Source: Agroathelia rolfsii
Lineage: Eukaryota > Basidiomycota > Agaricomycetes > Amylocorticiales > Amylocorticiaceae
Assembly: GCA_018343915.1 (NCBI GenBank)
Contig: JABRWF010000001.1
Location: 2,604,001 to 2,668,000 of the forward strand
Direction: 5' to 3'
Length of the DNA: 64,000 nt
Part shown: positions 1 to 11,413 of the stretch, piece after piece
Numbering within the stretch: position 1 is the stretch's first letter
Layout of the letters: every line of letters begins with the position of its first letter
The notes under the pieces: generated by a model
What the model saw: only the letters and a program-made list of their open reading frames with translations
The model's database searches: none
What the model was told of the DNA's origin: nothing
Position numbers and translations under genes: made by a program

Positions 1-125
1 CGATTTTCAAGCCATAGGCAAGGAAAAATTAAATTAAAAGGCACGTGTTATGAACAACAGAAAAACTCGTTCTAAATCAAGACAACAAGGCGATCCCTTC
101 CCTCAAACTCGTAAACACAATGTCA

Positions 126-1877
126 TTACCTATCGTCCTCCGAGCTTCTGCCATCCTCCTCGTCATGGAGTGCCTCCCTAGTAACAGCGTTGCCATCTCC
201 ATTCAAAGCTGCTTCGGCTTCAACGAGTTTCGAATCCTCCCAGCCAACAGTAACAAAGCTGAACAGGACGAGCACAGCACCTAGAACGACGATGGTTGCC
301 GCCGGTCGACCTAACAAGAAATCCCCCAAGACAGCAAGCGGTATTGTCAAGCTGAGACCAACAGTGACGACCAGAGGGGTTGTCTTGAGCATAGCAAGGA
401 CGTATATGAAGTCGCTCGAAAGCGTGATGCTCATCTGTACCATTGAACGGGCATAAATTGAGTGATTTGCATGTAGTGAGTTGTTAAAGATTCATATGGT
501 ATGCTTACGTTGATAAGTAACGATGAAACTGCTCTAGCATTTGTTGGTAGCTCAAAGCGTTCAATGTTCATCACATGCAACAAGAAACCGATGGGTAGAC
601 CAGCGATGATGTTGATCAACCCGACGAAACCGAAGAAAAGCTGCATATTGATACGCGACTCGTCCTTGATGCGAACTTTGAGAAGGATAACATAGAGTGC
701 GTAGAACAATGCCGACAGAAGAGCCAGGAAGTCTCCTAAGACGGGCTTTGATGCCTGAGCTGCAATGATGGTGTCAGTAGACATGGTGTCGGATGAGGAG
801 TCAGATAATGTGACGAGCAGGACTCCGGTGAAACTAGTTCAATACAAAAGTCAAAACAAATATTCTTCTGGAAAAGTAGTTACAGAACAACGAACCTGGT
901 GAACACGGCAGCAATTTTGCCAACGGTGAGAATCTCTACCTGAAATATGCGACCTATGGCCAATGTGAAGAAACCTATTGGAAGGCAATGATATTCATTT
1001 TAGGTTAATCCTATTACCTTCCTCTCTAGATAGACGTACCGCTCATGCTTGATAAAATGGTAGCGCTGGCAACGCTCGTGTAGTCCAATGAAGCATTCAC
1101 TGACCAATTGGCAATAAACCAGAATATACAAAAGATAGATGCTAGCTTGGCTGTTTCTTCGAATGTTAAAGGTCGAAGCGTCTCATTGAGTACATGAGCA
1201 GCATGCTATGAAACAGTTGGGTTGTCAGAATTAATTGATAACAGTTTCGGTGCATAAACATGCCTGTGAAGAATGCGGGGGCGCATTAGGATCCAGAGAA
1301 ACAGGCTCGTATCCTCTCGCGTCTCTTAAGGACGGCGCTAATAAGATGGTATGGCATGAATGAGACAGGCACGGTCTCACCTACCACGCCATATCAGACC
1401 ATCATCGTTTGTTCGTCCTCGATACTTTCGATAGACTCGCTTTAAAAATACAGGGACGAGATAGAGGGAAAAAGACGCAGTGTTCAAATAGGTAACTCTG
1501 CATAATTATGATAATGAAAAAGAAGCCTGCAGTTAGTTCCATGCTTCATCAAGGAAGATAAGGAGCAGACGACAGCAACGCACAAGAATGGCTTCGCATA
1601 TCCGCCAACATATAGGTCCTGTAATCAGAATAAGAAATTGCGCACATGGAAGTGGAACAAGGTAGGCAGTTCATACTTGAGTCAGGAAGTTCGACGATGT
1701 CCAGAGTAGGACGACGACCAGAAGCAGCGCGATTCCAATCCCATAATTCTTCTTGCTGGCATGAGATTGCGAGGCAAGTGAGCGAATACGTGAACGTGAT
1801 TGAGAGCGTTCCATAGACACCATTTCGAGGTTCTCAGAGAGACTTGTATCCGGAGAGACTTGGGGCACACGCTGCAT
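126..1877 (-). CDS. SLC35F5/THI74-like vacuolar membrane transporter (DMT superfamily)
   Basis: Multi-exon gene for a drug/metabolite-transporter-family membrane protein similar to human SLC35F5 and yeast YML018C/THI74. The first exon starts at 1877 with a Ser/Arg-rich cytosolic tail followed by a first membrane segment ending in NFLTQ. Later exons give GGYAKPFLVTYLNTASFSLY, then LRPLTFEETAKLASIF and DYTSVASATILSSMSG, which are the family's conserved stretches. The last two exons carry the C-terminal helices and an acidic tail ending at the TAA at 126-128. Substrate is not predictable; yeast relatives are linked to thiamine or placed at the vacuole. Some internal exon borders between about 800 and 1650 were read only roughly. 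Confidence 0.85.
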
Positions 1878-2217
1878 GCGCTATCATACCAGTTGTGTCC
1901 CAAAATGAAAAGATGGCGACAAAGTGGCGTCTTCGCAGGCCCATTTGAACTTGCTGGGCACTGCCTTCAAGTTATCGCAACATATCAAAATACTGCCGTA
2001 ACCAAAGATACTGATTGATTGCTCATGGATAAGTTATAATTTGTACATTCTCATGAAACCAATATTTATATTGAAACGGCTAAACTGACATTTGTGGTAG
2101 AAGGGTGACGCAGTAAAAGGAGGGGGTATTCTTGTATGTGGTACTAATGATAAGTTAAGCTACTTCTTTGCAGATATATTGACGATTATATGCGACTGGT
2201 ACGACTTTAGATCTTGG

Positions 2218-3747
2218 TTAATGGCGATGTCGAGCCTGACCCTCGGGTATCTGATACTTGACCTTTTCCACTATCCGGAAGAGGCTGATGACCAGATTCG
2301 CACAATACATGAGTAGTCCCACGAAGACGAGGATAATGAGGGCAAGTTGGTCGTTGCATATCACAGACTTGGCCTCGTCGATTGATGAGGGTAGTGGACT
2401 CGCAGGTCGTGGTATGTTGGTATACCAGCTTTCATGTGAATATCCCGCGCAAGGGAGTAAGGAAGTGAAGAAGTTGTCGAAACATAATGAAAGTGCCGCA
2501 GACCAGGCGCATATGAACAACACCTCGACGAGTGTTGACAGCAATTTATACGAAGTACGCCATAGCCCTAGTGGTCGACCGAAGTATTCAATCTGGAGGG
2601 GCCGCGTGGTCCGAGTTAGGTTTAATTAATGTTCGAGACTGCTAGGCTACTTACATATATGGCAATGATGACATGAACCAAAGTCAACGGCGCAAAGATA
2701 ATGACCAGAGAGCTGATAGTGAGGCGGTCAACAACAGTTATCTCCATCGATAGAGGACAGCACACTTACGGGGAACTGCCAATAGCGCCTTTTACGCCAT
2801 TGTGTCTTTCGTGTATCCCTATCCTGATAGCAATGGCTAATGCAGCTGTTGTGAAACTGATATTAATGAAACGAAAAAGCTGGAGGATATGTTCAGCACT
2901 AGTTTGAGAGAGAGAAAAGGGTCGGTCATACCAAAGGAACGTAAGGATTTGTAAGGATGCAAGTGCGCAGCTTCTTCTTTCTCTTCTTCCACGGGTCCAA
3001 ATCTTCATTAGAAGATCCTCGTCCATTTGGTATGTTTCCATTATGAAGTCCATGAGGCTCTCCGTCTTCGTCAAAATCAACTCTCATGCGAGGTGTCCAG
3101 GGAGTGTCCCAGCCTGGAGTTTGACTGTGCTGAACGGTATGAGGATCACGCTCTGGGATGGGTATTTGCATATTCCATGGAGATGTCCTGGTGCGTGCCA
3201 AAGGCGGCACACGTCCTGAGCTCTGGATGAAAGGGGCCCCGTCTTCGTCAATTGTATCGAAGGTGCCTTTCGATCGTGCACGGTCTTTGTCTCGGCGGCT
3301 AGCAACAGAAGAAGGCACTATCCACGACCGGGAACGGGTGGGGATCCCAAAGCGTTTCTTCTCCTTCATCTGAGAAAGATCTTCATCGGAGTCTGACAAC
3401 ATTCTTGAAGGACGTTCTGCGCCCCTCGGGGCAGCAAATGTCCACCAACGCGAGCCACTAGGGACCCTATCAGTCGTCCCAAATGAGGGGCGGTTTGTAG
3501 TCGTGCCCCCTGCTGAAGGATCAAAGTAAGATACTGTGCGATTTGCAGGAGCTTCCTCTGGGCTCGGTGGCTCATCGCGGGCCCAAGCTGCAAAGAAGAA
3601 GTCAAGTCTTCAGCGATTATCCGAATGGGGAAGCCGGACAAGGCTCGTACGCGGGGAAGTGACGACAGTCTTGATTGTAGATGGGCCCGGCTGGCTATGA
3701 GAGCCCTGTGTGCTGCGAGAGACTACCGTGGTCGTTGGACTTTGCAT
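2218..3747 (-). CDS. SRF1-like multi-pass membrane protein (phospholipase D regulator family)
   Basis: Exon 1 starts at 3747 (MQSPTTTVVS). A 63-nt intron with donor GTACGA joins it to a long Ser/Pro/Arg-rich cytosolic region with an acidic patch (MLSDSDEDL). A basic KKRKKKLRT stretch leads into NPYVPLLFRFINISF, the first of about four hydrophobic segments. Next come APLTLVHVIIAIYIEYFGRP and ICAWSAALSLCFDNFF, and the protein ends at 2218. The NPYVPL-F motif, the Y-x-GRP-GL motif and the spacing of membrane segments match the fungal SRF1 family; yeast Srf1 regulates phospholipase D Spo14. Family assignment is by remembered motifs, so moderately sure. It shares a 262-bp gap with the divergent PIP30 gene. 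Confidence 0.7.
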
Positions 3748-4009
3748 GGCCGAACAGAGGGATGATGGAGCCAAGGAGAGGAAGAAAAAGATCGGAGCTT
3801 ACAAGGCGGACATCGCAGCAGTGAAACTAAATGAACCAGCTCGATGAGCGCAGTGGCGGAACGGAACCAGCCGCTGGAGCGCTGACGTGCCTGCTATTAC
3901 GTATTGTAGATCACCGCCACCCATCGCAGCCACCGTGACATAGCATTCCATTCTTGTCTATTTACTGATACTAAGTAGTATACCCATACCCAGCCCATCC
4001 ACTGGTACT
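3748..4009. promoter_or_regulatory. Shared upstream region of SRF1-like and PIP30 genes
   Basis: This 262-bp interval separates two start codons facing away from each other, so it must hold both promoters. No clear TATA box was seen near either start. Confidence 0.5.
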
Positions 4010-5040
4010 ATGGACGACTCCGCCTCAATTCCATCCATATCCACCGGCCAGGTCGGCTCTCGCTTCGTCTCACAGGAGGAGATCGATACCGCAAAACAGA
4101 GAAGAGAAGAGCAATGGCGGGCGGCTTATGCAAGGCACGTCCACCATGCAACGTGCATCAATCATCCCACCGGGCCACACAGCTGATACATGAGTTATCT
4201 ATGGCAGACTGGGTCAGGAGCCTCCTCCCCAGCCGGCAGAAGAGGTTTATGACGGCCGGAGTTTGGCAGAAGTATGTCGACGTGTGTATGTAACCTAGCC
4301 CCCAGGGCACTGACCAGACAAGTTCTCTGCCTTCACCGCTTCATAACAGAAATTAGCGGCAAACAGAGTAAACATCATTTATACATGATCATTGCTGCTC
4401 CCATTTGCTTATCTACGAAATGTAGGCGGCAAAACAAGAAGAATGGGAAGAAAAGACAAAACTTGGTAAGTTACCGTCAATTGTAGTTATTCTCAAGATG
4501 ATTGTTGAATGTGCTGTGCAACACAGCAAACCAGTTCCGCGCTTTAGAAGAAGATGAGATTATGTTTCTGGACTCTGTGCGCGAGAAACAGGAGGCAGAA
4601 GAGCGCCAACGCAAGTTGGTTGACAGCGAGGAGGTCCGGAGCTTTAAAGAGTATGACAGCCTCATCTATCAGCCTATATGAAATTTCATGTCTCATCAAA
4701 AACGTGCAGAGCCGTGGCAGCACGAAATGCTACCTCAAATGTCCCATCGAAGATCTCTCCCACTGTAACGTCCAAACCAAAACCTACAGCACCTACCCAG
4801 GTCAAGAAAGATCCGAAGAAGTCGCTCAAGGGCGTGCTTGTTAAGAAGAAGCCCACAAAGGACAAGGACACTGCATCCGCTGAAAATGCAAAAGAAGCAA
4901 CTGCTTCTCAGACTAAACCATCTCCTGCAGCCTCCAGTGAAAAGAGAAAACGTAGCGAAGATGAATCACCAAAGCCTGCATCACCAGAGTCAGAGGATGT
5001 AGCGGCCAACTCTGATGCGAAGAAAGCAAAACTTTCGTAG
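4010..5040 (+). CDS. PIP30/FAM192A (NIP30-domain) nuclear protein
   Basis: Starts at ATG 4010 (MDDSASIPSI). The spliced N-terminal half shows the NIP30 signature: SRFVSQEEIDTAKQRREEQW, then EEVYDGRSLAEKL, then AKQEEWEEKTKLANQFRAL, then EDEIMFLDSVREKQ. The C-terminal half (from about 4710) is Lys/Ser/Pro-rich and acidic at the end, with a likely nuclear signal (EKRKRSEDE), and stops at 5038-5040. In animals this family (PSME3IP1) binds the proteasome activator PA28-gamma in the nucleus; a fungal role is inferred only. There are four or five short introns in the first 700 bp. The family match is strong; exon edges around 4180-4450 are approximate. Confidence 0.85.
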
Positions 5041-5269
5041 CTATAGCTATGTCGTGTACTTTATTCCATTTCTGTGCATGTCGATCTTTCTTAATATTTT
5101 GGGTAATCCAATATGTTTATTCAGGAAATAATCTCCTAAGAGTAGAGGAGTATTATACAAGATAGTGAATTAAAAATTCAAGATGTTAGATGTGCCCAGT
5201 TCTTCTATGAGCAGATTGCGAATGTAAAATGATAAGACATGTCTTGCAAGTGGACAGTTGGTATGGGTA

Positions 5270-6025
5270 CTACCGGGGTATTTTGGCACTACGAGCTTTC
5301 GCTAAAGACTCGGACCTACCAAAAACAATCATATTGTGTATTACGAGAAGTTTGCGCCTGATTGACAAATAAATCCTCTAGATTTGAATGTATGAGTGAT
5401 CACATGTATCTCGAAGCATAATAACCAGTATTGAACGTACGGCGGAAGAGAGAGACTTTTTTCTCTCGTCAGATTGGATGGTGGCTTCGTCATTGAAGCT
5501 TTTACATCCATCTACATCATTGACTATGACAAATTGAGAGCCTTCTATGTCATCAGGCTGATAGCAATTGTAGCAGTAACAGGATGAATTAGTGTCGAGT
5601 TCATTCGGCGTTCAATGGGGTCAACATACAGTAACAAAACTGGCTGTATACGTCGACAGTCGCCGAGGGTCTATTCTTTTCCTTTTCTGACATTTGCATC
5701 ATGAGAAGCCCAAATATTTTCTTGCTGATGACATTCAGAACATAGACATATCATTACCCAATCATGGCTGATGGTGATATTTTGACAATAATCTGTAACA
5801 AGTTTGCGGTGCCGAAGATAACAGAGCGCAACCTGGTAGGATAACGATCAGAACGCAGAGCCATTTCCTCCCGTATATAACACATACCGTGCCATCATCA
5901 TTGTATGGCGATGCAAGTGGTGGCAGTGGGGAAGCGTCCAGCTTCAACTCGGGAAACACGTCTTCATTTGACGTAGTAGCAAGGACGTATGTGAAAGATG
6001 GGTAAGGAGAGACAGGTCTAGGCAT
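5270..6025 (-). CDS. Small novel protein, gene A (paralogue of gene B at 21108-21731)
   Basis: No known family recognised. I read four coding exons, all separated by phase-0 introns: 6025-5888 (46 aa, MPRPVSPYPSF...), 5686-5630 (19 aa), 5557-5441 (39 aa, acidic then basic) and 5377-5270 (35 aa, basic, with RRKLL). Total is about 139 aa. Donors are GTATGT, GTATGT and GTACGT. The first intron is long (201 nt) and could hide a 25-aa exon using acceptor CCTACCAG. A TATA-like TATATAT lies about 105 bp upstream. No signal peptide, membrane span or CAAX end is seen. Exon number, phases and lengths of exons 3 and 4 match gene B exactly, which supports the model. Confidence 0.55.
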
Positions 6026-6130
6026 GAAAGCGAAGAAAGTAGAAGAATACAAAAATCGAAGAAAAGAGTGGAAAGAGAGAAAAGCAGGCGCAAGAGGGAC
6101 TGCAGCAGGAAATCCTGTAGACGACAGGTC

Positions 6131-6137
6131 ATATATA
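6131..6137 (-). promoter_or_regulatory. TATA-like box upstream of gene A
   Basis: The minus strand reads CCTTATATATGACC here, followed by a pyrimidine-rich leader (TTTTCTCTCTTTCC) running to the ATG at 6025. The spacing of about 105 bp to the start codon is typical for a fungal TATA promoter. Confidence 0.5.
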
Positions 6138-7932
6138 AGGAGCCGGGCACCGGGCTTTAGCTAGATTCAGGGCGAGGGATTCTTTGAATCTGTGATGTCA
6201 ATAATAGCCAGTCCACCCTTTCAACAGGGTTACGGAAATACACTCAAAGTTGTATCCGTTTCATGGTGGCAATTTTCCTGTTGATGCAGAATTTCTCTCG
6301 GAAAACATTCAATCAAACCTCTCCTTAGACACAGTTTCTGCCAACTTGCCGTGGCTTACCCGTTTCTCAAACAACAACCCGACCGAGAAAAGATTCATGA
6401 AGAGCAAGGGCGCTGATGCCGCATGTATGCGACTCTCCACACAATCGCCATAAGTGGGTTGCAAGCGCCCACAAGACTGCAACATGCGGCCAATTTCTGG
6501 AGTTGCTGTTGCCTGAATATACAAGACCGGTGAGTCATTTACCCCTAAATTGGTGCCTACTGACTCAAAAAGTTTTTTGCCATGGTCTTCCGTATTCAGC
6601 GAACAATGAAGGGGTAGTGAGATCTGCCGTCGGCCGCATCACATGTCGGGCGTCGGTGTACGGTACGTGACAGTCACCCCCGCCGTCTCGTGGCGGCCTC
6701 GAATGACTTGAAGGCTCGGACTGATAAGAAATGAACTTGGAATAGCTTTCTCCCAGCCACTGGTCTGCTTCGTGAAAATGTCTATATTTTCTATCAATGT
6801 ATTATTTTCCATGTGGCCAGATATCTCGACCAAGGTTGAACGCTGGACGCCGAGTGTTGACTGATAGACTACAGTTCTCAAGAAGGGTGAATGCACAACA
6901 ACCTGTATCGAGGGCCGTGATTCAAATCCGACTGGCTAGCCGCCTGACGTAGAGTCTATTCTGTAGCCTGAGAACGGCTTCAATAGATCCAAGGCGACAA
7001 GAATTTGCGGACTGTATGATTGGGTTAATGGAATCCCTTGGTTTGTTGTTATGTAACGTGAGTCAGCTTCGAGAATCTCGAATTTGGAGGGTGCACGCAC
7101 TATATCCCTTCTTGAATCCCTATGAAACTATATTGGGTGACGACTGAGGAATCCATGAAGGCCTGAAGCGTTGGGATTATATTTTCATTTTCTCCACCAA
7201 AGAACGCGAGCATACTTGCTGGAGGACGGGAAATGTTGAGGATGCGAACTCGTATAGATCACGAAGAAGACGTGGGGATTAGACATTTTCCAGAAAAGGT
7301 GAGTCCCGTTTTGAAGAACCGTTGCCATCAGAATTAGATCTATGTGGATCAACAACGTTGCAGCGAGCAAGTACAACTGAATGAGTTTTGTGGTGCTGGT
7401 AAGATAGCTATGACGTTCTGCTCTGAATGATACCAGCCGAAATCGTGGCTTCAATCGCATTCATGGAGCCATGTGAGAGAACGAAGCAGTAGGGGGTTTC
7501 CTTTATACAAGTAGGAGGACAAGAAACGGATTGTCTCTGCTGCCCGAAGAGTGAAACTTCGTAAGCTGATGATTGGCTAGCCGCTTCCGACGCGCGTTTG
7601 TGAACTTTCAGCTAACCTAGTCAGTCACTTGTATGATTCGGATGGCATTGCACTAAGCCTAGTAACTGACTGAGGCTGAAAAGGAGTGGGACAAGTATAT
7701 ACAATACAACAAGAACAACCGGATACTGCGTTCACATTCAATAACGAAATGGAACATGATGTAATAATATACAAAACGCAAAGCGCTATACGACTACTGG
7801 TCCGAATAGGCAGCAGGTTAATATGCCAGTGCCGAAATTGACAGTATGAACCATGCATCAGATACGTCTGCTCCTCTCCTCTTATACAATGGAGTGGCCA
7901 CACATGTGCTAGATGGTACGCAATGACGAATA
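6138..7932. other. Stretch without a convincing intact gene
   Basis: Contains suggestive coding-like pieces on the minus strand but no model I trust. One piece (about 7464-7200) starts after a TATAAA-like motif and reads as a hydrophobic segment (LIQLYLLAATLLIHIDLILM), then needs a one-base shift to continue. A second (about 7090-6640) gives an open run with EADSRYITTNQGIPLTQSYS broken by a stop at the end of FSGYRIDSTSGG. These could be a decayed gene or one with poorly marked introns. The region 7465-7932 shows nothing. Confidence 0.4.
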
Positions 7933-9491
7933 TCATTTTCGAACTGCGGGACTGGGCGTCCACCTCACTCTCGATAAGTCCGTGTCGCCCTTATGAGATC
8001 TTTCCCAAGCCGCCTTCTTCTCCATCGCTTCCGCCCGTCTCACGCCCATGGTAGTCCTATCAAGAAGGCGTTTAGCCGCAGGTGTAAGGTTACCTGCAGC
8101 TGCTACACGACGCGGTGTACCGTCTGGAGGACCCATGGACCCTTTCATGGTACTCCGAGGTGTAGCACCTGAAAGCTGCATCGCTTTCTGTTTTAGAGAT
8201 TTGGAAGCTTTGTTTGATAGCTGGTGTGATATCCGCTCCCGCGAAGTAGGAGGAGCAATGTGGAAAGTTGTATTTGGCTCAGGAATATCGTCGTCACCCG
8301 AGGAAAGGATACGTGGTGTTGCAGCGAGAGTACCCATGGTCATGAGTTGTTTGACGGCGTCCGGTCCCAGTTCCGCAGGTGTAGGTGAAGGCAAAGCGGG
8401 TATGAGAGGGAATGCAGAGCGACTATTTGGTGATCGTGGTCGGTACGGAGTACCAGCTATGGCAGCATTAATACGACTATGTGTTGGGCTCGGAGGTTCA
8501 GACGCTACAACACGAGATGACTCGCCCTCTTGCGAAGGAAGTCGTGTACTAGCATGTGTGATGAATTTTGGATCTGGTTTGGTAGACGTGGGAGCGGGAC
8601 CGTAAGGGGATACATCAGCCCCAGGAGAGAACATCAAGTTGTTTCGTGCCTAGAAATATGATAAGAGGCCAGTCTAAGGTCGAAAAAAAAAAAGTTTCTT
8701 ACTCTGAATTTCCATCCATCAACACCAGCTGGGCGTGTATCTTTCTTAGGCGCCATAACATCTTGAGGTGCTTCATCCCGACCATTTTTGTCTTTGCTGA
8801 CAATTGTGACAGCCTTTTCTTCACCTCTGGAGCCCTCTGATGTACTCCCTTCTCCTTGTGTGAGCAAGCCTGCTGGAGTTGACATCTCGATCCTGAATGC
8901 ACCCCGCACTCCTGTAGCTGGCGGAGCCTCGATTAGCATCCTCTCCCTGCCCTCAATCATTCTGTCCCGTTGAGCCTCTACTTTTCGCTGAGCCTCCCAT
9001 GCCCAACCATACTTTTCCTTCCTCAACCTATTCTCGTCATCGAGGATCTGGGTAAAACTCGCGTTGTCCTCCGATGTATACTTGGCTTGGAAGTTATCCA
9101 AACTGAGTGATGTGTCATACCGTGGGCGCTTGCTTGGTCCCTCGCCTCTGTCATCCGACTCATGCGCTCGTATGGGTGTTTCGGAGGGTTCAAAAGCGTA
9201 AGGGGTTTGACCGGGAGTTTGGTCTACTTGTCGCCTGCGTGATGGTGTGGCCCCACGGAAACTGACATCATAAAGTCGACGGACAGAGGCATCTATCAAG
9301 GCAGGGTCCTGAGAATTAAGAGCGTCCAAGTACGAATTGGTAGCATCAAGACGGACGAGCGAAGGAAAGAAGTCGCGAGCAATAATCTGGGAGAGTGCTT
9401 CTGAGTATTCTTCTTCCTCAAGGATTGTTTGCCTATTTAGAGAGCGCTCCTGAGGCTTGGATGTCGATGGTGTTGAGGACTCGGAAGACAT
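7933..9491 (-). CDS. ESS2/DGCR14-family nuclear splicing-associated protein
   Basis: Two exons joined across a short intron near 8655-8707 (donor GTAAGA, acceptor TTTCTAG) giving FRARNNLMFSP in frame. The start at 9491 is the first true ATG (MSSESSTPS); the codon two upstream is GTG. N-terminal LEEEEYSEALSQIIARDFFP is the hallmark of the Es2 family, followed by TNSYLDALNSQDP. A central DNFQAKYTSEDNASFTQILD and KYGWAWEAQ are also typical. The C-terminal part holds the conserved TPRRVAA-LTPAAKRLL region and ends in WTPSPAVRK. The family (human DGCR14/ESS2, worm ESS-2, fission yeast Bis1) is found with C-complex spliceosomes. Divergent from ERG24 with 253 bp between. Confidence 0.93.
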
Positions 9492-9744
9492 AGTCACGGT
9501 GATACACTACTACTACAATCAGCCAATGGCGTCGTCGATGCAAATGGCCTGGCTGATGTCATCTTTTGCTTCCGTCGTGCGATCGGTGGCTGTGGTGGCT
9601 GTGCAAAACTCAAAGTGGTTCGCGTTGCCTCTAGCAAACCAGTGGCAGACCGCAACAATCGTACGAGGGTGTATAGCACTTAGGATCATATATCAACTCT
9701 GTCGTTTCTAACGGGATCTTGTGCACTCATACATCCCACTCATC
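9492..9744. promoter_or_regulatory. Shared upstream region of ESS2 and ERG24
   Basis: A 253-bp gap between divergent start codons. No obvious TATA box or sterol-response element was recognised. Confidence 0.45.
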
Positions 9745-11413
9745 ATGTCCAAGACAGCAGACAACGGCTCTGCTGAGCTGAATCCCAAAACAAAAAGCTT
9801 TGAATTCTTTGGTCCACCTGGAACACTCTTCATCACGCTTACAGTTCCCATAACCATCTATTCGCTCTTCTTCGCCTGTTCTGAACGTTCTGGCGGATGC
9901 CCCCCACCCTTGGCAACATTTCCCGAACGCATTACCGAGAGCGTGACAAACCTAGACTGGTGGAAGGGGCTATGGGACCCTGAGGCCTTCCTTTTGTACC
10001 TTGGTTGGTACGCGTTCTGTGTTGTTGCCTGGTACATTCTACCAGGTGATCTCGTGGAAGGGGTACAATTGCGCACGGGAGAACGTCTTACCTACAAAAT
10101 AAATGGTGATGTTTACTGCCTATGACATTATTAGCTTGAGGCTCACGTACCAACTACAGCATTCTCGACGTTTCTCGCAACACTGGGCCTTGTGGGCGGC
10201 TGGATTCTTCGTTTTGGTCCGGAACGCTTTACCATTTTCTACGATAAATGGGTTGGATTCGTCACCGCCTCTGTGATCATGTCCGTTGTTCAAGCACTTG
10301 CATGCTACGCAGCCTCGTTCCGTCAAGGTGCTCTCCTGGCTCTTGGCGGAAACAGTGGCAGTTTCATCTATGACGTGCGTTGCCTGATACTAACAGTAAC
10401 ACCACCATGACCTAATATCCATCATATAGTTCTTCATCGGGCGTGAATTAAACCCTCGTATTGGATCGCTTGACGTCAAGTCATTCAACGAACTCCGGCC
10501 TGGCCTCATTCTCTGGGTTCTAATCAATATCAGCATGGCTTGCGAACAAGCCATCCGTCGTGGCGGTCTTTCTGAGGTCACGGACTCTATGTGGCTCGTT
10601 TTGGCATTCCAGACGTGGTATGTTGCGGACGCTCTGTACAATGAGGTGAGCTCGTCGTCCAGAACTGAAACCAAGGCCGCAAGCCCCTCACCTATCGCAT
10701 TTCTAGCCTGCTATCTTCACCACTATGGACATTACTACCGACGGCTTTGGATTTATGCTTTCCATCGGCGACCTCGCCTGGGTGCCATTCACATACAGTT
10801 TGCAGGCACGCTATCTTGCCTTCCGTCAGGTTGAACTCGGGCCTCTTGCCACTGCAGGTGTTATAGCCGTTAATGCTGTGGGATACTACATCTTCCGTGC
10901 CTCGAACGGCGAGAAGAACGACTTCCGTAATGGAAAAAACCCCAAGAGTGAGTCCAGAGACCAATTATCACATTTACCTTTTTAATCCTTTTTTCTGAAT
11001 AGATCTGCAATTCATGACGACCGAACGTGGCTCGAAGCTGATCACATCCGGATGGTGGGGACGTTCTCGCCATCCCAACTACTTGTTTGTATTATTCCCT
11101 TGACTTTGATTACAAGCCACAAATACTGACAGAAAAACGCGTTTTCGATAGCGGTGACCTGTTGATGGCCTTGGCCTGGTCTCTCCCCACTGGCTTCGAA
11201 ACCCCCCTGACCTACTTCTACGTGACTTACTTTGCCGTGCTGCTCATCCACCGTCAAAGACGCGATGATGAGAACTGCGAGAAAAAGTGTGTATTTTTTT
11301 TTCTTTATTCACTTTGGTTTCTGAATTGCTGAATATGTGATCATAGGTATGGCAAAGACTGGGAAAAATACAAAAAGCTGGTTCCTTACAGGATCATACC
11401 TTACGTTTATTAA
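9745..11413 (+). CDS. ERG24: Delta(14)-sterol reductase (ergosterol synthesis)
   Basis: Reduces the C14 double bond left after C14-demethylation of lanosterol, using NADPH, in the ER membrane. The protein begins MSKTADNG at 9745 and has the FFGPPGT start typical of ERG24/lamin B receptor reductases. Later motifs include [36 protein letters not shown], and the C-terminal [20 protein letters not shown] that binds cofactor and sterol. It ends [20 protein letters not shown] just before the TAA at 11411. About six introns are readable, including one that splits HPNY-F (donor GTTTGT, acceptor GATAG). All expected C-terminal motifs are present, so the enzyme should be active. Target of morpholine-type fungicides in other fungi. 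Confidence 0.96.

Noticed and set aside
5762..6052. Gene A read as a mating-pheromone precursor (VCVI after a short acidic peptide)
   Set aside because: The CVI is not followed by a residue and stop, so there is no CAAX end. The GTATGT at that spot is a good intron donor, and no STE3-type receptor gene is nearby.
6900..6935. tRNA-like B-box (gattcaaatcc)
   Set aside because: Flanking sequence does not pair into T and acceptor stems, and no A-box lies at the right distance.
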